Shown: positions 1-6,160 of the stretch, in pieces
Numbering within the stretch: the first letter of the stretch is position 1
Layout of the letters: each line of letters starts with the position of its first letter
NCBI GenBank assembly: GCA_964423615.1
Contig: CAYRFQ010000174.1
Span: forward strand, 1-8,538
DNA: 8,538 nt
Direction of reading: 5' to 3'
Source: CAYRFQ01 sp964423615
Lineage (GTDB): Bacteria > Planctomycetota > Planctomycetia > Gemmatales > Gemmataceae
The notes under the pieces: model-generated
What the model saw: only the letters and a program-made list of their open reading frames with translations
Told to the model about the DNA's origin: nothing
Databases searched by the model: none
Translations under genes and position numbers: made by a program

Positions 1-368
1 CCCTTGAGAGTGGCTCTTTCCTGGCCCGTGGCGACGTCCCAGAGCTTCACCGTCTTGTCCTCACTGGCCGAAGCGAGAGTCTTGCCATCGGGACTGAAAG
101 TCACTGACCAGACCCAGTCTTGATGTCCTTTGAGAGTGGCTCTTTCCTGGCCCGTGACGACTTCCCAGAGCTTCACGGTCTTGTCCAAACTGGCCGAAGC
201 AAGGGTCTTGCCATCGGGGCTGAAAGCTACCGAAAAGACACCGTCTTGATGTCCTTTGAGAGTCGCCTTGAGTGTTTGTCCCTGGCCGGTCGAGACGCCC
301 CCGACGGTTAGCCAACCACATCCCAGAAAAACACAAAGGTGCTGCCAAGTGAAAATTCGTCGAGCCAT
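1..368 (-). CDS. Exported WD40-repeat protein, N-terminal part (runs off left edge)
   Basis: The ATG at 366-368 opens a frame that stays open to position 1, giving 122 residues with the C-terminus outside the window. A GGAG at 376-379, seven bases upstream, supports this start. The protein begins MARRIFTW, followed by a hydrophobic stretch at about residues 11-26, which looks like a Sec signal peptide. A Cys at residue 17 lies in this stretch, but the lipobox match is weak. From residue 36 come two 42-residue WD40 repeats (36-77 and 78-119), each with the order TLKGHQD, FSPDGKTLASAS, DKTVKLW, TGQERA, and then the start of a third. The repeats match at 36 of 42 residues. WD40 repeats form beta-propeller blades and usually mediate protein contacts; exported versions are common in planctomycetes. 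No enzymatic domain is visible in this part. The specific role is unknown. Confidence 0.88.
   Translation of the reverse strand, partial: MARRIFTWQHLCVFLGCGWLTVGGVSTGQGQTLKATLKGHQDGVFSVAFSPDGKTLASASLDKTVKLWEVVTGQERATLKGHQDWVWSVTFSPDGKTLASASEDKTVKLWDVATGQERATLK
12..263 (-). repeat. Two tandem 126-bp repeats encoding WD40 blades
   Basis: Units at 138-263 and 12-137 each encode one 42-residue WD40 repeat, and a third unit begins at 1-11. Stretches such as GAGAGTGGCTCTTTCCTGG recur exactly 126 bp apart. The high nucleotide identity suggests recent duplication or gene conversion of blades within the gene. Confidence 0.85.
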
Positions 369-524
369 CGGGAGTCTCCATACGCCAAGAAGATAAGACC
401 AGGGTTTACCGGCCTTCAAGCCGAAGGACGCGAAATCAATGATTGTCCGTTGAGACCTCGGCCTTGGGCTAGGCTATGGGAAATTTGGCCTTTGGCCCAA
501 CGTGTTTTTTCAGGTGGAGGTGCT

Positions 525-590
525 GAACACGTACACAAAAAACACAAAAAGGCTCACCCAGGTATTTTTGTGTTTTTTGTGTACGTGTTC
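525..590. repeat. Perfect 26-bp inverted repeat with 14-nt loop
   Basis: The left arm at 525-550 (GAACACGTACAC, then A-rich) is the exact reverse complement of the right arm at 565-590, with a 14-nt spacer at 551-564. All 26 positions pair. An RNA from either strand would form a long, AT-rich hairpin. It is not a standard intrinsic terminator, because the T run lies inside the stem and no U tract follows on either strand. It may still end transcription from the ATP-grasp operon, or be a dispersed intergenic repeat. Confidence 0.9.
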
Positions 591-622
591 GCGGCCTGCG
601 TTTCGAAATTAACAAGGCGGCT

Positions 623-651
623 GGTATTTTTGTGTTTTTTGTGTACGTGTT
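623..651 (+). repeat. Third copy of the intergenic repeat
   Basis: These 29 bases (GGTATTTTTGTG through GTACGTGTT) are identical to 561-589, the right arm of the inverted repeat plus four flanking bases, in the same orientation and 62 bp away. The copy can therefore also pair with the left arm at 526-550, competing with the right arm at 565-590. Confidence 0.9.
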
Positions 652-724
652 TCGACCCAGACCCAGGAAAACGGTCCAGGAAAATGGAAATGGGATGTTT
701 CTGACTCCGCGTCCGATTTCGAGA

Positions 725-1534
725 TCAGCCGGGACGAGATTGTTTGACCCACTCGACCACGTATTCCAAATAGGCTTCTCGCAACTCCGGAAACAGAGTT
801 ACATTGGGTATGTGATTCACTTCCAACAGATACTTGTTGCCGTCGTCTCCTACAATGTAGTCCACGGCGAGCATTTCGAGGGCGAACGCTTGCTGTAAAT
901 TCCGTGCGTCTTCGACAAGTTCGGGATCAAGCGTCATGAACCCAGCGCCAGGGTGGTGGATCGATTTCTTCCAGCCGTCGCCGTCCATGCTCAGCTGCCA
1001 AGCCCGGTCACCGGTCAAGTGAACGCGGACGGCCTTTCCTTGGGTGAACGGCTCGAACAGCGTCGGCACTTCCGTGGTGAACGAACCCTGAAACTTCTCT
1101 TTGTTCTCGCCACAATGCCACTCGCCCCACTTCGCAACGGTGTCCGCGTCGGCGAACACCTTCTCGTGCGGGGGTGCGTATCCCCGCAGCATGGTTCCGA
1201 AACGGGTGACTGCAAGGCTCCGTACGAGACACGGAACGCGAAGGCGACAATCCATCATCCCACGCGCGCCCGGCAGACACGGACCGCCCCACAACGCCAG
1301 CGCCGTCAAGAAAGGAAAATCGTTCTCGAAGATGCCGTGGAAGACGACTCGCGAAACCGGATGCAAGCCAAACCGGTCGCGGGATTCTGCCAAGAGTTCA
1401 CCCCGAACGACTTGGATTCGTGGCAGACTGTCTGACCAGAGAAGAGACTCAGGCTGTGAAACGGATGCCTGGAGGCGTTCTTTGATTTCGAGAAATTCGG
1501 GTTCGTCGAACCCGACGATCAGAAGGTGCGACAT
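725..1534 (-). CDS. ATP-grasp domain protein, RimK-like, substrate unknown
   Basis: This 269-residue protein has the C-terminal half of an ATP-grasp fold. E161 and R170 lie in a central sheet segment (EPFTQGKAVRVH), D225 is in AVDYIV, and the metal-binding E-x-N motif is at 238-240 (LEVNHIPNV). These match ATP-grasp ligases of the RimK type, which use ATP to join a carboxylate to an amine or thiol through an acyl phosphate. The N-terminal half (MSHLLIVGFDEPEF...) looks like a small alpha/beta pre-ATP-grasp domain. The short region between about 110 and 160 would have to supply the ATP-binding lysines. Cysteines at 86, 96, 102 and 141 are notable. The start is supported by AGGAA at 1542-1546, seven bases upstream. 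The stop of the zinc-ribbon gene is 13 bp upstream, so the two are probably one operon. The fold is fairly sure; the substrate cannot be named. Confidence 0.8.
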   Translation of the reverse strand: MSHLLIVGFDEPEFLEIKERLQASVSQPESLLWSDSLPRIQVVRGELLAESRDRFGLHPVSRVVFHGIFENDFPFLTALALWGGPCLPGARGMMDCRLRVPCLVRSLAVTRFGTMLRGYAPPHEKVFADADTVAKWGEWHCGENKEKFQGSFTTEVPTLFEPFTQGKAVRVHLTGDRAWQLSMDGDGWKKSIHHPGAGFMTLDPELVEDARNLQQAFALEMLAVDYIVGDDGNKYLLEVNHIPNVTLFPELREAYLEYVVEWVKQSRPG

Positions 1535-1547
1535 CGGATCGTTCCTG

Positions 1548-2750
1548 TTACAAGCCGTATGGATTGTCCGAATCCAGACTCATCACGTGGAGGCGGTTGT
1601 GGTGGTGCAAAATGTCTTCGACGAGATTAAAAAAGACCAGGGATTCGGAAATGTCGGCATAGGGAATGTCGAGCCAATGGGGATAGCCTTCGAGGTGAAT
1701 CCGAAATCGATTTTGCTCGATCGTGACTTCTTCCACGTCTTTCCACGAAGCCCGTTGGCCATCGTACTCGATGTCATCGAGGGTTAGATAAAAGGGCGAG
1801 ATTTCCACGCCTTGTCCTCTCTCGACGGTCCGCCGACAGTTCCCCGACTTGGTGTAAACCAATCGTTGTTGGATGAGCTGGCCGAACTGGCTTGCTTCCC
1901 GCTGCGTCACCCCCCGGATATGAAAGACTTCGTCTATCGTTTGGAGCGTCCCGACGTACCGAATGCCATCGGCGTTGACCTCTCCCAAATGGAACCACCG
2001 CACGAACGGGAGGTGATTGTACAAGTTCTGGACTTCTTCGTGGTAAGAATAGATGTCGGACCACTGGCAACACCCAAGACGGCCATTGCGTTCCCACAAG
2101 ATGCCGTATCGACACGCCCATAACCTTCCAGCTTTAGCATGGGGGTTGTTCCTGAACAATCGCACGGCCCACCCAATCGACAACGTTCCGACGAGTAAAC
2201 GCACTGGAAAACCTCGATCGAAGAACGAGATCGAAAAGAGCAGGGGCACACCAATGAACAGCAGGATGGCACACAAGACGTCCATGTCGCCGGAACCACG
2301 GAGCCAGAGCGACGCCAAAGGGCGACCGAGTCGTTGGCGGAAATCAGTCGGAGTATCGAACGGCAACCGCAGCAGGGGCAATTCCTTGAGGAAGCTCTTC
2401 TCTCTCGGTGTAAGTCCAGCCAGGTCCGGATCGCGTCGTTTGCGTTCCGATTCGGGCGTGGACGAAAACTTTCGGGCTGTTGGCTTCTTCGGAATTTCTT
2501 CGGATTCGACTTCGACGACTTCGAATGTCCAGTTGTCGGCTCGTGAGGAAGAAGGTGTTGGCCGAGTGACGGGACGCCCACGAGGTTCCGCGGGAGGTGA
2601 AGCGGGAGCAGTACGAACCGGTGGAACTGGCTGCGCGGGCTTCGATATCGTCAGGGCTTTCCCGCAATTTCGGCAATACTGCCCCTCGGTGGTGTACTCG
2701 GGCAGCTGGTAGATAGCGTTGCAGTGCGGGCAAATAACTTGCTTCATCAT
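1548..2750 (-). CDS. Zinc-ribbon membrane protein with PH-like (DUF6585-like) region
   Basis: I chose the ATG at 2750, which gives 400 residues. It is followed at once by a second ATG, and the zinc ribbon begins four codons later; an upstream TTG at 2798 would add 16 unlikely residues. No clear Shine-Dalgarno precedes it. Domains in order: a zinc ribbon with C7-x2-C10 and C26-x2-C29 (ICPHC and YCRNC); a Pro/Arg/Ser-rich linker at about 37-70, with an acidic then basic continuation; two hydrophobic segments at about 158-177 and 181-197, likely a membrane hairpin; and two beta-rich segments at about 206-300 and 309-384. The second contains SPFYLTLDDIEYDGQRASW and resembles the second half of DUF6585-type PH-like proteins. 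That family match is from memory and tentative. The ribbon and the PH-like part probably both face the cytoplasm. The ATP-grasp gene follows after 13 bp. Function unknown. Confidence 0.8.
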   Translation of the reverse strand: MMKQVICPHCNAIYQLPEYTTEGQYCRNCGKALTISKPAQPVPPVRTAPASPPAEPRGRPVTRPTPSSSRADNWTFEVVEVESEEIPKKPTARKFSSTPESERKRRDPDLAGLTPREKSFLKELPLLRLPFDTPTDFRQRLGRPLASLWLRGSGDMDVLCAILLFIGVPLLFSISFFDRGFPVRLLVGTLSIGWAVRLFRNNPHAKAGRLWACRYGILWERNGRLGCCQWSDIYSYHEEVQNLYNHLPFVRWFHLGEVNADGIRYVGTLQTIDEVFHIRGVTQREASQFGQLIQQRLVYTKSGNCRRTVERGQGVEISPFYLTLDDIEYDGQRASWKDVEEVTIEQNRFRIHLEGYPHWLDIPYADISESLVFFNLVEDILHHHNRLHVMSLDSDNPYGL

Positions 2751-3197
2751 GGGGTAGAATCTCAGCTTTCCAAACCAAGCAACGCCAGGAGTGGTCAATC
2801 CTGTCGGGACAATCGTCCTTCGAGCCCAGGACGCACGGTTTTTGCTCCAACAAAGTTGAGTCGTCTATACTCTGATTTTCCACAGATCGTTTGGACCTGG
2901 TCAAGGTGATTTGGAAGGTTTTGTGGATTGATTTTGTTCGACAGGCCGGAATCGATATCCTGGATGGCTTTCCCGCTCGGTGTTTTCTGGTCGGTTTGGC
3001 TCCGACAGGTCCTCGCCAAAACCTCAGAGGAGCCTGGAAGAAGTCTCCCATTTTCCCTTCGCCCTTCTCCATTTTACCACAACGATTGCCTGTTGGATCA
3101 GTAATCTCGTTCTTGCGGTTGACACTCAAGAACTCGTTGGATAACGTCCGACACTCCCGCTAGAGGAGGAAGGCGGAGTCGACAACACGAGGTCAGG
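2751..3197. other. 447-bp divergent intergenic region
   Basis: This lies between the starts of the zinc-ribbon gene (minus) and the lipoprotein gene (plus), so it should carry promoters for both. Short frames open here have unlikely composition and no family resemblance, so I reject them as genes. One plausible plus-strand promoter is listed separately. A purine-rich AGGAGGAAGGCGGAG lies at 3164-3178, too far from the ATG at 3198 to be its ribosome binding site and with no other start codon placed to use it. I see no convincing terminator, tRNA or riboswitch. Confidence 0.55.
3119..3145 (+). promoter_or_regulatory. Candidate sigma70-type promoter for the lipoprotein gene
   Basis: A perfect -35 consensus TTGACA at 3119-3124 is followed after 15 bp by GATAAC at 3140-3145, which matches 4 of 6 bases of TATAAT. 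The spacing is shorter than the ideal 17 bp. It lies about 50 bp upstream of the start codon at 3198. Confidence 0.35.
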
Positions 3198-4535
3198 ATG
3201 ACACGACAACGAACGACCTGTTTGATTTCAATTGTGGCAATGTGGTGTGTGCTGCCCGGATGCACTCCGAGTTTAGCATTCCTCACCGATGTGCGCGAAC
3301 GCCACCACGATAAACGAGTGTGGGGTTATGCTCCCGAGAAGAAAAATGGTAGACATCCGCCTTTGGCCCAAGTCCCCGAGAAGGCGAACACGGGGAACGA
3401 GAAAAAAAACGGGGCGAAAGAGCTTCTCAAGTTGCCACCACCAACCACTGGAGGTTTTGACAAGGGCCTCCCGGCACCAAACCGAACAGAAAACGAAGTG
3501 CCACAGGAAACATCGCATGTAAAGTGTCCCGCTTGCGAAACTGGCCTGCCCGGTCCCCATGGCGAGAATTGCCCTCACCAACGGAAGAACCAAGTGGCTG
3601 ATGATACTCCACCGCCGAAGGTTCCAGGCAATGGGGTGCAGGCACAGGACCTCAACGCCAGCATCCCGCCACATCTTGACCACGACTCGACCTCAGCCGT
3701 TCCCAAGGACTCTGGCAAGAACAAGATTCGGTTTAGTGAATATCCACCCAAAGCCAAGGCCAAGGTTCCCGCCATTGTAGTGTCCAAGAATGGTGGGAAG
3801 GATAAAGAGACGCCCCCTGGCAGGTCGCTCATCCAAACCCAGCGTCCGATCCGAGCCCGTTCTGCCATGACCAAGCCCAAGGTCCACAAACTGGCGATGG
3901 CTTTGCAGGAGTTTTTGAGAAAGGACCCAACGACAGCTCTCAAGTTGTTGGAGGAATACGACCCACAAAATCAAGAACTCTATCTGCGAATCCTTCCCTT
4001 ACTCGCGGCCCTCGATGGCAAGCCGATGGACCAACTGACGCCCGAAGAATATGCTACGCTGACACGCCAGCTAGAAGGTGTGATCGGAACGCTGCGTGCT
4101 CACGCCGCCTTTCAGATCGACGAGATGTGTGTTTGCCAAGAAATCCAAGCGTATGGGGCCTATACACCGTGGCCAAAAGATCACGCCTTTCGAGCGAGCG
4201 ACGCTAACAATCGCGGCGGCGATTGCATACAAGTGTATGTCCAGTTCCGAAACCTCATTCCTGTTTTCCAGGACGGAGGCTACGCCGTTCGGCTTTCGAG
4301 TTCGACGGAGTTGTTGGATGCAAAAGGTACTAAAGTTTGGTCCTACAACTTCGGCGACCAAGATGAGCCTCTCCGGAGTCAGAAGAAGCGACGGGATTAC
4401 TTCCTCAACTACAGCTTTTACACGCCCCACGTTCCTCCCGGACGCTACACGTTGCGAATTCGGGTCCAAGATTTGACGCGTCCTGGACATTCGCGAGTAG
4501 CCCAACGTTCGGTCATGATCGATATCGCACCGTGA
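3198..4535 (+). CDS. Lipoprotein with long disordered linker and novel C-terminal domain
   Basis: The ATG at 3198 has GAGG at 3189-3192, five bases upstream. Residues 1-22 are a lipoprotein signal: basic MTRQR, hydrophobic core, lipobox L19-P-G-C22. The 445-residue precursor should be lipidated on C22 and anchored in a membrane. Residues about 30-225 are Pro/Lys/Gly/Asn-rich and probably disordered. They contain a small Cys/His cluster, C110-x2-C113-x11-C125-P-H127, which could bind metal. Residues about 228-310 look helical, including KLAMALQEFLRKDPTTALKL. Residues about 343-445 look like a beta-sandwich, with YVQFRNLIPVFQDGGYAVRL and PPGRYTLRIRVQD, and end in a strand-like MIDIAP. I do not recognise a named family, and no catalytic motif is obvious. 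A structural or envelope scaffolding role is a guess only. It is transcribed away from the zinc-ribbon/ATP-grasp pair and converges on the GNAT gene. Confidence 0.85.
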   Translation: MTRQRTTCLISIVAMWCVLPGCTPSLAFLTDVRERHHDKRVWGYAPEKKNGRHPPLAQVPEKANTGNEKKNGAKELLKLPPPTTGGFDKGLPAPNRTENEVPQETSHVKCPACETGLPGPHGENCPHQRKNQVADDTPPPKVPGNGVQAQDLNASIPPHLDHDSTSAVPKDSGKNKIRFSEYPPKAKAKVPAIVVSKNGGKDKETPPGRSLIQTQRPIRARSAMTKPKVHKLAMALQEFLRKDPTTALKLLEEYDPQNQELYLRILPLLAALDGKPMDQLTPEEYATLTRQLEGVIGTLRAHAAFQIDEMCVCQEIQAYGAYTPWPKDHAFRASDANNRGGDCIQVYVQFRNLIPVFQDGGYAVRLSSSTELLDAKGTKVWSYNFGDQDEPLRSQKKRRDYFLNYSFYTPHVPPGRYTLRIRVQDLTRPGHSRVAQRSVMIDIAP

Positions 4536-4568
4536 CCAGCATTGAGTTGTTGACGTGCTGTCACAGTG
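4528..4568. terminator. Hairpin across two convergent stop codons, possible bidirectional terminator
   Basis: Bases 4528-4541 pair with 4556-4568 to give 12 base pairs, with one C-A mismatch (4531/4565), one bulged C (4536) and a 14-nt loop. The stem contains the TGA of the lipoprotein gene (4533-4535) and, on the other strand, the TGA of the GNAT gene (4561-4563). No U tract follows on either strand, so termination is plausible but not shown. Confidence 0.35.
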
Positions 4569-5016
4569 GATATTTCTCCAAGACGAAGTAGGTCGATCGC
4601 TTCATGCCCAAGTTGTAATACGTCTCCTGGGCTGAGGCGTTCTCGTCGTCGACGTAGAGCCGCAATCCGATCACGTCGGACTTGTTCATGGCAAGTCGCT
4701 CGACGTGTTCGTAGAGCGAGCGAAAAACGCCCTGTCGTCGACAATCTTCCCGGACGTAGACGCTCTGAATCCAGTAGAACCAGCCATTTCGCCAGTCGCT
4801 CCATTCAAAGGTCACCATGATCTGGCCTGCAATGCTCTGATCCTTTTCGGCCACAAAATAAAGAGCCTTGTTTGGATCGGCCAATCCGGCTCTGACTCCG
4901 GGCAGAATCAACTCAGGATCAAGATCGAGCCCCTCGGTTTCTGTGGCGAGGCGGCAATTGAAATCAACGATCGTCGACACGTCGTCCATCGTTGCTAGGC
5001 GGATCGACCAGGGCAT
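4561..5016 (-). CDS. GNAT-family N-acetyltransferase
   Basis: This 151-residue protein spans one complete GNAT domain. GNAT enzymes transfer an acetyl group from acetyl-CoA to an amine on a small molecule or protein. The N-terminus IRLATMDDVSTIVDFN is the usual first strand and helix. Strand 4 and the acetyl-CoA pyrophosphate loop are in SVYVREDCRRQGVFRSLY (about 85-102), with RRQGVF at 93-98 fitting the Q/R-x-x-G-x-G/A motif, although the last position is Phe. The segment DENASAQETYYNLGM (124-138) is the classic helix near the end of the fold. The acceptor substrate cannot be read from sequence. The start has only a weak AAGG ten bases upstream. The gene is convergent with the lipoprotein gene and divergent from apt, and is probably monocistronic. 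RimI-type protein acetylation is possible but not favoured. Confidence 0.88.
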   Translation of the reverse strand: MPWSIRLATMDDVSTIVDFNCRLATETEGLDLDPELILPGVRAGLADPNKALYFVAEKDQSIAGQIMVTFEWSDWRNGWFYWIQSVYVREDCRRQGVFRSLYEHVERLAMNKSDVIGLRLYVDDENASAQETYYNLGMKRSTYFVLEKYPL

Positions 5017-5069
5017 GGTTGCTTTGCCTTTCGGATTTGGTATTCTGTCACAGTACTTCGATTCAGGGA

Positions 5070-5141
5070 GCGTGTCGTGTCTGAGCGACCGTGGAACGAC
5101 CTTACAACAGATAGCAAAGCGTGTTGTGTCTGCACGACCGC
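5070..5141 (+). promoter_or_regulatory. Imperfect 22-nt direct repeat upstream of apt
   Basis: GCGTGTCGTGTCTGAGCGACCG-like sequence at 5070-5091 recurs at 5120-5141 with 19 of 22 identical bases and a 50-bp period. The copies lie in the 153-bp gap between the divergent GNAT and apt starts, ending 28 bp before the apt ATG. The arrangement suggests paired binding sites for a regulator of apt-hisI-hisG, of the GNAT gene, or of both. It matches no operator I recognise. No histidine-rich leader peptide or attenuator is evident. Confidence 0.35.
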
Positions 5142-5169
5142 GTAGCGAGCAAAAACTCAGTGACAGCTT

Positions 5170-5682
5170 ATGGACTTGAAGATCTACATTCGAGACATCC
5201 CCGATTTTCCCAAACCGGGAATCCTTTTCAAGGATATCACACCACTACTCAGCGCCCCGGAAGCATTCCGCCACGCCGTCAAGGTGCTGTGCGAAAAGTA
5301 CCAGGGGCAACAAATCGACGCCGTGGCGGCGGCCGAGGCTCGTGGATTCTTGTTTGCATCTCCCATGGCGTTGGAGATGCAGTTGCCCTTGGTTCCGCTC
5401 CGCAAGCCTGGCAAACTGCCGTACGAAACGCATTCGTTCTCGTACGATTTGGAATACGGAAGCGCCGAATTGCATGTTCATATCGATGCAATCCCCAAAG
5501 GCGCTCGTGTTCTCATCGTCGATGATTTGCTGGCCACCGGTGGCACGATGAAAGCGGGATGCCAGCTCGTCGAAAAGGCTGGTGGCCAGGTAGCTGGTTG
5601 TGCCATCCTGGTCGAGTTGGGATTCCTCAAAGGGCGAGACGCGTTAGCTCCTTACGAAGTGTTTAGTTTGTTACGGTACTAA
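5170..5682 (+). CDS. apt: Adenine phosphoribosyltransferase
   Basis: This cytosolic purine-salvage enzyme converts adenine and PRPP to AMP and pyrophosphate. The 170-residue length is normal for Apt. Visible landmarks: IRDIPDFPKPGILFKDITPL at 7-26, the signature N-terminus; AEARGF at 55-60, in the base-binding region; RKPGKLP at 78-84; the flexible catalytic loop YDLEYGSAELHVH at 92-104; and the PRPP motif RVLIVDDLLATGGT at 113-126, with its paired aspartates. All key motifs are intact. The ATG has no obvious Shine-Dalgarno. It is the first of three co-directional genes; hisI starts 103 bp after its stop. Apt and HisG both draw on PRPP, and AMP is a known inhibitor of HisG, so shared expression would be sensible. 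Assignment is secure. Confidence 0.96.
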   Translation: MDLKIYIRDIPDFPKPGILFKDITPLLSAPEAFRHAVKVLCEKYQGQQIDAVAAAEARGFLFASPMALEMQLPLVPLRKPGKLPYETHSFSYDLEYGSAELHVHIDAIPKGARVLIVDDLLATGGTMKAGCQLVEKAGGQVAGCAILVELGFLKGRDALAPYEVFSLLRY

Positions 5683-5785
5683 TTGTGGTGTTGCTCACGT
5701 TCAATAGTCAGGCTTGACCGTGGGTTTCGTACACTTGCCCGAGACAGTCCAACTCTCGACCACTTATGACGAAGAGAGCCTCTCG

Positions 5786-6160
5786 ATGGACATCGACTTT
5801 GAGAAATCCGGTGGCGTGGTTCCTGCAATCGCCCAAGACATCGACACCGGGGAAGTGTTGATGTTGGCCTACATGAACAAGGAAGCTTGGGAAGAAACGC
5901 TTCGCACGGGCCGAGTCGTGTATTATTCCCGCAGCCGCAAGCGCCTTTGGCGCAAGGGCGAAGAGAGCGGAAACGTTCAAGAAGTCCGCGAAATCTATGT
6001 CGATTGTGACGCCGATACGATCCTGCTGAAAGTTCAGCAAATCGGCGGCGCGGCCTGTCACGAAGGATACAAGGCTTGCTTCTTCCGCAAGATCGATGGT
6101 GATCAAGTCACGGTCGTTGGCGAACGCGTCTTCGACCCCAAACAGGTTTACAAGAAATGA
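5786..6160 (+). CDS. hisI: Phosphoribosyl-AMP cyclohydrolase
   Basis: HisI opens the adenine ring of phosphoribosyl-AMP in the third step of histidine biosynthesis, in the cytosol, and is metal-dependent. I chose the ATG at 5786 (124 residues), preceded by GAGAG at 5774-5778 with seven-base spacing. A TTG at 5714 in the same frame would add 24 residues that do not look like the family. Landmarks: LMLAYMNKEAW at 25-35, YYSRSRKRLWRKGEESGN at 46-63, DCDAD at 73-77, and the three metal-ligand cysteines C74, C91 and C98 (C-x16-C-x6-C). This is the stand-alone form, with no HisE domain fused at the C-terminus. Its TGA overlaps the hisG ATG by four bases, so the two are translationally coupled. Confidence 0.95.
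   Translation: MDIDFEKSGGVVPAIAQDIDTGEVLMLAYMNKEAWEETLRTGRVVYYSRSRKRLWRKGEESGNVQEVREIYVDCDADTILLKVQQIGGAACHEGYKACFFRKIDGDQVTVVGERVFDPKQVYKK

Larger units (their letters stand above)
369..724. other. Non-coding stretch between ATP-grasp and WD40 genes
   Basis: This 356-bp stretch has no convincing gene. The frames open across it are driven by the T/G-rich repeats. It contains the inverted repeat at 525-590, a third copy at 623-651, and a short direct repeat CCAGGAAAA at 663-671 and 676-684. On the minus strand it is both downstream of the ATP-grasp gene and the 5' region of the WD40 gene. A very weak promoter-like pair (TTGAAG, then TATCTT 18 bp on, in minus-strand sense) lies near 396-420, but I would not rely on it. 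Confidence 0.6.

Noticed and set aside
61..381. 106-residue minus-strand frame with a Met start overlapping the WD40 region
   Set aside because: It is a shifted frame of the WD40 repeats. The frame starting at 368 gives canonical WD40 blades, a signal peptide and a ribosome binding site.
525..651. CRISPR-like array
   Set aside because: There are only three copies, one inverted, with unequal spacers and no cas genes in the window.
339..898. Plus-strand frames rich in Phe/Val/Tyr/Cys around 530-650
   Set aside because: Their composition comes from the T/G-rich repeat copies, and the second runs antisense into the ATP-grasp gene.
1101..1787. 228-residue plus-strand frame antisense to the ATP-grasp and zinc-ribbon genes
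   Set aside because: It crosses two recognisable genes on the other strand, has low-complexity Arg/Ser/Pro-rich composition and shows no family motifs.
2344..3129. 261-residue minus-strand frame overlapping the zinc-ribbon gene
   Set aside because: It is out of frame with the zinc ribbon and membrane segments, and is Arg/Ser-rich with no domain. The overlapping frame has clear protein features.
2891..3163. 90-residue plus-strand frame in the divergent intergenic region
   Set aside because: It has a TTG start, no ribosome binding site and no recognisable motif. Chance is the simplest explanation.
5045..5166. CTGTCAC / GTGACAG inverted pair flanking the apt upstream region
   Set aside because: Seven bases over about 110 bp is easily chance, and a similar CTGTCACAGT also occurs at 4559-4568.
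5714..5785. TTG start extending hisI by 24 residues
   Set aside because: The extension lacks HisI-family similarity, while the ATG at 5786 has a well-placed GAGAG and gives the normal family length.
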